From contig SHND01000059.1 in assembly GCA_004295045.1 (NCBI GenBank), positions 291,370-355,369 on the forward strand: a DNA stretch of 64,000 bases. The letters are read 5' to 3'. Source of the stretch: Chloroflexota bacterium (GTDB lineage Bacteria; Chloroflexota; Anaerolineae; UBA4142; SHND01). The notes beneath the pieces were generated by a model. It saw only the letters and a program-made list of their open reading frames with translations. It made no database searches and was not told the DNA's origin. Below, piece by piece: positions 61,269 through 64,000 of this stretch. Within the stretch, counting starts at the first letter, position 1. Each line of letters starts with the position of its first letter. A program made the position numbers and the translations under genes.

Positions 61269-61957
61269 GCCACACGTTACTGCTGCGCCTCGTCGCGCCG
61301 ATGCAGTCGTGGGGCACGCAAAGCGATTTTACGAATCGCGATACAGGTTTGGAGCCATCCAAGAGTGGCGTCATCGGTTTGCTGTGCGCGGCATTGGGCA
61401 AACCGCGCGACGAGGCGCATCCAGACAATCGAGACAAACCGCCTTTGGCAGAATTGGCAAAATTGCGAATGGGTGTGCGTGTCGATCGCGAAGGATTGCT
61501 CAAGCGCGATTATCACACCGCGCAGAATGTTCTCAAGGCAAGTGGCGGAACCAAAGGAACAGAATTGTCCGAACGCTTTTATCTAGCTGACGCCGCGTTT
61601 CTGGTGGGGCTGGAGGGCGAAAAGCTGGCTTTGCTCAACACACTGCATCACGCGCTCAAACATCCGCATTGGTTTTTGTTCTTGGGACGCAAAGCGTTCG
61701 TTCCGGGCGAACCGGTGTGGATACCAAATGGCGTGCGCGAGAATGAAGCGCTTGAAGCTGCGCTGCAAAACTATCGCCCGCGCTTACGGAGACAACGCGC
61801 CGAGTACGACGAACGCGCGCGTCTCGTGTTTGAAACAAAACAGGGTGAACGCGGCGAAATGACGCGCCGCGATCATCCGCTTTCCTTTCAAAAAGGGCAG
61901 CGCCAATTTGAGACGCGCCAAGTCATTACTGATTTTTGTGACATCGTGGAGGTCTGA
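61265..61957 (+). CDS. cas5e: Type I-E Cascade subunit Cas5e (CasD)
   Basis: The 230-residue protein begins HTLLLRLVAPMQSWGTQSDF and continues RDTGLEPSKSGVIGLLCAALG, the standard Cas5e N-terminus with its ferredoxin-like fold. KHPHWFLFLGRKAFVPGEPVW is the conserved middle. Cas5e caps the 5' handle of the crRNA in Cascade. The ATG overlaps the cas7e stop as ATGA, and cas6e follows at 2 bases. Confidence 0.95.
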   Translation: MSHTLLLRLVAPMQSWGTQSDFTNRDTGLEPSKSGVIGLLCAALGKPRDEAHPDNRDKPPLAELAKLRMGVRVDREGLLKRDYHTAQNVLKASGGTKGTELSERFYLADAAFLVGLEGEKLALLNTLHHALKHPHWFLFLGRKAFVPGEPVWIPNGVRENEALEAALQNYRPRLRRQRAEYDERARLVFETKQGERGEMTRRDHPLSFQKGQRQFETRQVITDFCDIVEV

Positions 61958-61959
61958 AA

Positions 61960-62637
61960 ATGTATCTATCACAAATGATATTAAATCCATGCAGCGTCCA
62001 AGTCCGCCGCGAACTCGCGCGCCCGTACGAAATGCACCGCACACTCGCGCGCGCGTTTCCGCAAGAGACGTATCACAAGGAACGCGATGCGGACGACGCA
62101 GCGGGCGTTTTGTTTCGCGCCGAGCAGGACGCGCGGTCAAATCAAATTCGCGTGTTGGTGCAAGCCACTGTCGAACCAAACTGGACGTTTTTGCAAGACA
62201 TTCGCGACGCGCGCGGTCAACCGTATCTCGTGCGCGCGGCGGAAACGAAAATGTTTGAATTGAATCTGACGGTGGGGCAGGCGCTCGCGTTTCGTCTGCG
62301 CGCGAATCCGACGAAACGTTCGGGCAAGCACGCGCGCGATGAAAACGGCAAACGCGTCGGCATTTATGACGAGCAGGAACAACTGCAATGGTTACAGCGC
62401 AAAGCGGAAGCGGGCGGCTTTGACGTCGTGCGCGCAGAAATCAGCCGCGACGGGAAAATTGAAAATACGGAGGCGATTGTCCGCGCGAATATGAAACATG
62501 ATTTGAAATTGTTGGCAGTGCAGTTTGACGGCGTGCTACGCGTGATGGATGCTGCGCGCATCGTCGAAACGGTGACGCGCGGCATCGGCAGCGGCAAAGC
62601 ATTCGGCTTTGGGCTGTTGTCGCTCGCGCGCGCATAA
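61960..62637 (+). CDS. cas6e: Type I-E crRNA endoribonuclease Cas6e (CasE)
   Basis: The 225-residue protein starts MYLSQMILNP and has the catalytic His26 region YEMHRTLARAFP. The C-terminus has the glycine-rich loop GIGSGKAFGFGLLSL that holds the repeat hairpin. It cuts each repeat after its stem-loop and stays on the crRNA 3' end. The stem to be cut is CCCCAC/GTGGGG in the repeat at 63951-63979. Confidence 0.95.
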   Translation: MYLSQMILNPCSVQVRRELARPYEMHRTLARAFPQETYHKERDADDAAGVLFRAEQDARSNQIRVLVQATVEPNWTFLQDIRDARGQPYLVRAAETKMFELNLTVGQALAFRLRANPTKRSGKHARDENGKRVGIYDEQEQLQWLQRKAEAGGFDVVRAEISRDGKIENTEAIVRANMKHDLKLLAVQFDGVLRVMDAARIVETVTRGIGSGKAFGFGLLSLARA

Positions 62638-62643
62638 GCCCCA

Positions 62644-62710
62644 AGACCCCAAGTGTTTCCAAAACACACGTGACTCGATTCGCGCTAATGTCGGAAAGCA
62701 CTTGGGGTCT
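62644..62710. repeat. Long-looped inverted repeat between cas6e and cas1
   Basis: AGACCCCAAGTG (62644-62655) and CACTTGGGGTCT (62699-62710) pair perfectly. TTTCC/GGAAA lengthens the stem after a one-base bulge, with a loop of about 33 bases. It ends 14 bases before the cas1 ATG and could cover its ribosome site. No T-run follows. Confidence 0.8.
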
Positions 62711-62723
62711 GAATGGAACAATC

Positions 62724-63653
62724 ATGCAAGACCTACATGAACTTCCAAAATTGCGGGATAGTTTGAGTTATCTGTATGTGGAACATGCGACGGTGGAACG
62801 CGCGCAGCACGCGGTGGAATGTTTCGACGCGTATGGTGGACGCACGCTGGTGCCGGCAACGAATTTGACAGTGTTGATGCTCGGTCCGGGGACGCGCATC
62901 ACGTCGGAAGCGATCAAGGTGTTGACCTCGAGCGGTGCGCTGGTGTTGTGGACAGGCGAACAGGGCGTGCGTTGTTACGCGCAAGGGATGGGTGAAACGC
63001 GCAAGGCGTACCATTTGTTAAAACAAGCGGAACTGGTGAGTGACCCATTAAAACGGATGCAGGTGGTCTTGCGAATGTATCGCTATCGCTTTGGGGAACA
63101 ACTGCATCCCGAATTGTCGTTGGAGCAGATTCGCGGTTTTGAGGGGGTGCGCGTGCGCAAAGCATACGCGGAAGCGAGTCGGGAATATGGAGTGAAATGG
63201 AACGGGCGGCAATATGACCGTCAGAATTGGAACGCGGGCGACCCCATCAATCGCGCGCTATCGGCGGCGAACGCGTGTTTGAACGGCATCTGCCATGCGG
63301 CAATCGTTTCGGGTGGCTATTCGCCGGGTTTGGGCTTTATTCACAATGGCAAACAGTTGTCGTTTGTGTATGACATTGCCGATTTGTACAAGGTGGAGAT
63401 GACGATTCCGATGGCGTTCAAAATGACCGCCGAGTCCACCGAAAAATTGGAAAGCCGCGTGCGCCAAGCGTGCCGCGAAATGTTTCGCGAACGAAAATTG
63501 TTGGATCGCATTTTGCCCGATATTGATAATGTGTTGGGCATCACGGCGGAAGATTTGGAAATGGGCGCGGCGGCGGATGCGGATATGGCGCGTCCCGAGC
63601 CGCTGTGGGATTTTCCGATGGAGGAGGCAGCCGATGATCGTGATGATTCTTGA
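62724..63653 (+). CDS. cas1: CRISPR integrase Cas1 (type I-E)
   Basis: From the ATG at 62724 (MQDLHELPKLRDSLSYLYVE) the protein has 309 residues. The longer frame from 62670 runs through the inverted repeat and is rejected. The active-site residues appear intact: Glu in IRGFEGVRVRKAY, His in GLGFIHNGKQ and two Asp in VYDIADLYK. An acidic tail ends it (EEAADDRDD). With Cas2 it inserts new spacers at the leader end of the array. The ribosome site is weak. The cas2 start overlaps its last 20 bases. Confidence 0.94.
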   Translation: MQDLHELPKLRDSLSYLYVEHATVERAQHAVECFDAYGGRTLVPATNLTVLMLGPGTRITSEAIKVLTSSGALVLWTGEQGVRCYAQGMGETRKAYHLLKQAELVSDPLKRMQVVLRMYRYRFGEQLHPELSLEQIRGFEGVRVRKAYAEASREYGVKWNGRQYDRQNWNAGDPINRALSAANACLNGICHAAIVSGGYSPGLGFIHNGKQLSFVYDIADLYKVEMTIPMAFKMTAESTEKLESRVRQACREMFRERKLLDRILPDIDNVLGITAEDLEMGAAADADMARPEPLWDFPMEEAADDRDDS

Positions 63654-63942
63654 AACGGTGCCCGTTTCGCTGCGCGGCGAATTGACGCGTTGGCTGATTG
63701 AACCGCACGCGGGAATTTTTGTGGGGCATGTGTCGGGGATGGTGCGAGACCGCTTGTGGGACAAGTGCTGCAAGCGGTTAAACCGGCGCGGCGGGGTGAT
63801 ACAGATTTGGTCAACGAACACGGAACAAAAATTCAAGATGCGCGCGCATGGAATAACGAAACGCGAAATAGTGGAGATGGAGGGCATCCAACTCATTCGC
63901 ATCCCGCCAAGTGAAAATGAAAATCCTTCAAAAAAAACTTGA
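63634..63942 (+). CDS. cas2: CRISPR adaptation protein Cas2 (type I-E)
   Basis: The ATG at 63634 follows a GGAGGAGG site inside the cas1 end. The 102-residue protein (MIVMILETVPVSLRGELTRW, GIFVGHVSGMVRDRLWD, VIQIWSTNTEQKF) is a clear Cas2e. It bridges two Cas1 dimers in the integration complex. A longer frame from 63523 is not used. The last dozen codons after the core fold (PPSENENPSKKT) run to a stop only 8 bases from the first CRISPR repeat, so this DNA may also be the array leader. Confidence 0.95.
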   Translation: MIVMILETVPVSLRGELTRWLIEPHAGIFVGHVSGMVRDRLWDKCCKRLNRRGGVIQIWSTNTEQKFKMRAHGITKREIVEMEGIQLIRIPPSENENPSKKT

Positions 63943-63950
63943 TTGGAAGG

Positions 63951-64000
63951 GTATTCCCCACACGCGTGGGGGTGAACCGTCACCTCACGCGTAGGAAAGG
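63951..64000 (+). CRISPR. First repeat and partial spacer of a type I-E CRISPR array
   Basis: A 29-base repeat at 63951-63979 begins GTATTCCCC and ends GGGGGTGAACCG. It contains the Cas6e stem CCCCAC/GTGGGG with loop ACGC. It closely resembles known I-E repeats and has the same orientation as the cas genes. Twenty-one bases of the first spacer follow before the window ends. Only one repeat is visible, so the array itself is inferred from repeat type and position. Confidence 0.88.

Noticed and set aside
63523..63633. N-terminal extension of the cas2 frame
   Set aside because: The upstream part is the cas1 sequence read out of frame. Cas2 homologues start at the ATG at 63634, which has a strong ribosome site.

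Overview
The window is bacterial chromosomal DNA, moderately GC-rich by eye, with many CGCG/GCGC stretches. Gene content suggests a member of the Chloroflexota (Anaerolineae-like), at moderate confidence. It carries repeated membrane GT-C glycosyltransferases, a cytosolic multi-GAF histidine kinase, an MGDG-synthase-like GT28 enzyme, many short dispersed palindromes, and promoters close to TTGTNN-N16/17-TAGAAT or TATAAT, often with very short leaders. No 16S gene or other taxonomic marker is present.

Layout. 1-5455 (minus): a truncated GT4 glycosyltransferase and a 1490-residue kinase with six GAF and two PAS domains. 5874-6923 (plus): holB. 7058-7398 (minus): tRNA-Met/Ile(CAT), tRNA-Gly(TCC) and tRNA-Pro(TGG). 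7643-9019 (minus): two unknown secreted proteins in an AT-richer patch. 9134-21398 (minus): a surface-glycan operon of three GT39-like transferases, a YfhO-like protein, an O-antigen-ligase-like protein, a DUF5996-like protein and a methyltransferase. Several of these genes carry short repeat insertions that keep the frame. 21464-25607 (plus): a heterodimeric ABC exporter behind a promoter, a possible leader peptide and a terminator. 25683-26144 (minus): a small superinfection-immunity-like membrane protein behind its own leader peptide and terminator. 26240-29692 (minus): a RelE-type toxin-antitoxin pair, a GT28 glycolipid synthase and an ABC-F ATPase.

30050-39779 (plus): two giant proteins of 1789 and 1423 residues that I cannot assign to any family. 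39794-42949 (minus): a sugar ABC importer (binding protein and two permeases, no ATPase). 43404-46079 (plus): a divergent MalT-like LuxR regulator. Between them lies a complete 132-bp MITE-like element with a 10-bp target duplication. A second member of that family (143 bp) lies at 51506-51648. 46289-53664 (plus): a LURP-one-like protein, a DUF937-like protein, a DUF4332-like helix-hairpin-helix protein, an arylsulfatase, a ComM-type ATPase and small proteins.

53754-64000 (plus): a complete type I-E CRISPR-Cas operon (cas3-cas8e-cas11-cas7e-cas5e-cas6e-cas1-cas2) and the first repeat of its array, which runs off the window. Three features are unusual. Cas3 is fused to an N-terminal HTH-WYL regulator. 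Cas7e has a large insertion made of two diverged copies of one segment. The first repeat lies only 8 nt after the cas2 stop, so any leader must lie inside cas2. The best candidates for something undescribed are the WYL-Cas3 locus, the giant-protein pair, the two leader-peptide/terminator circuits and the MITE family.
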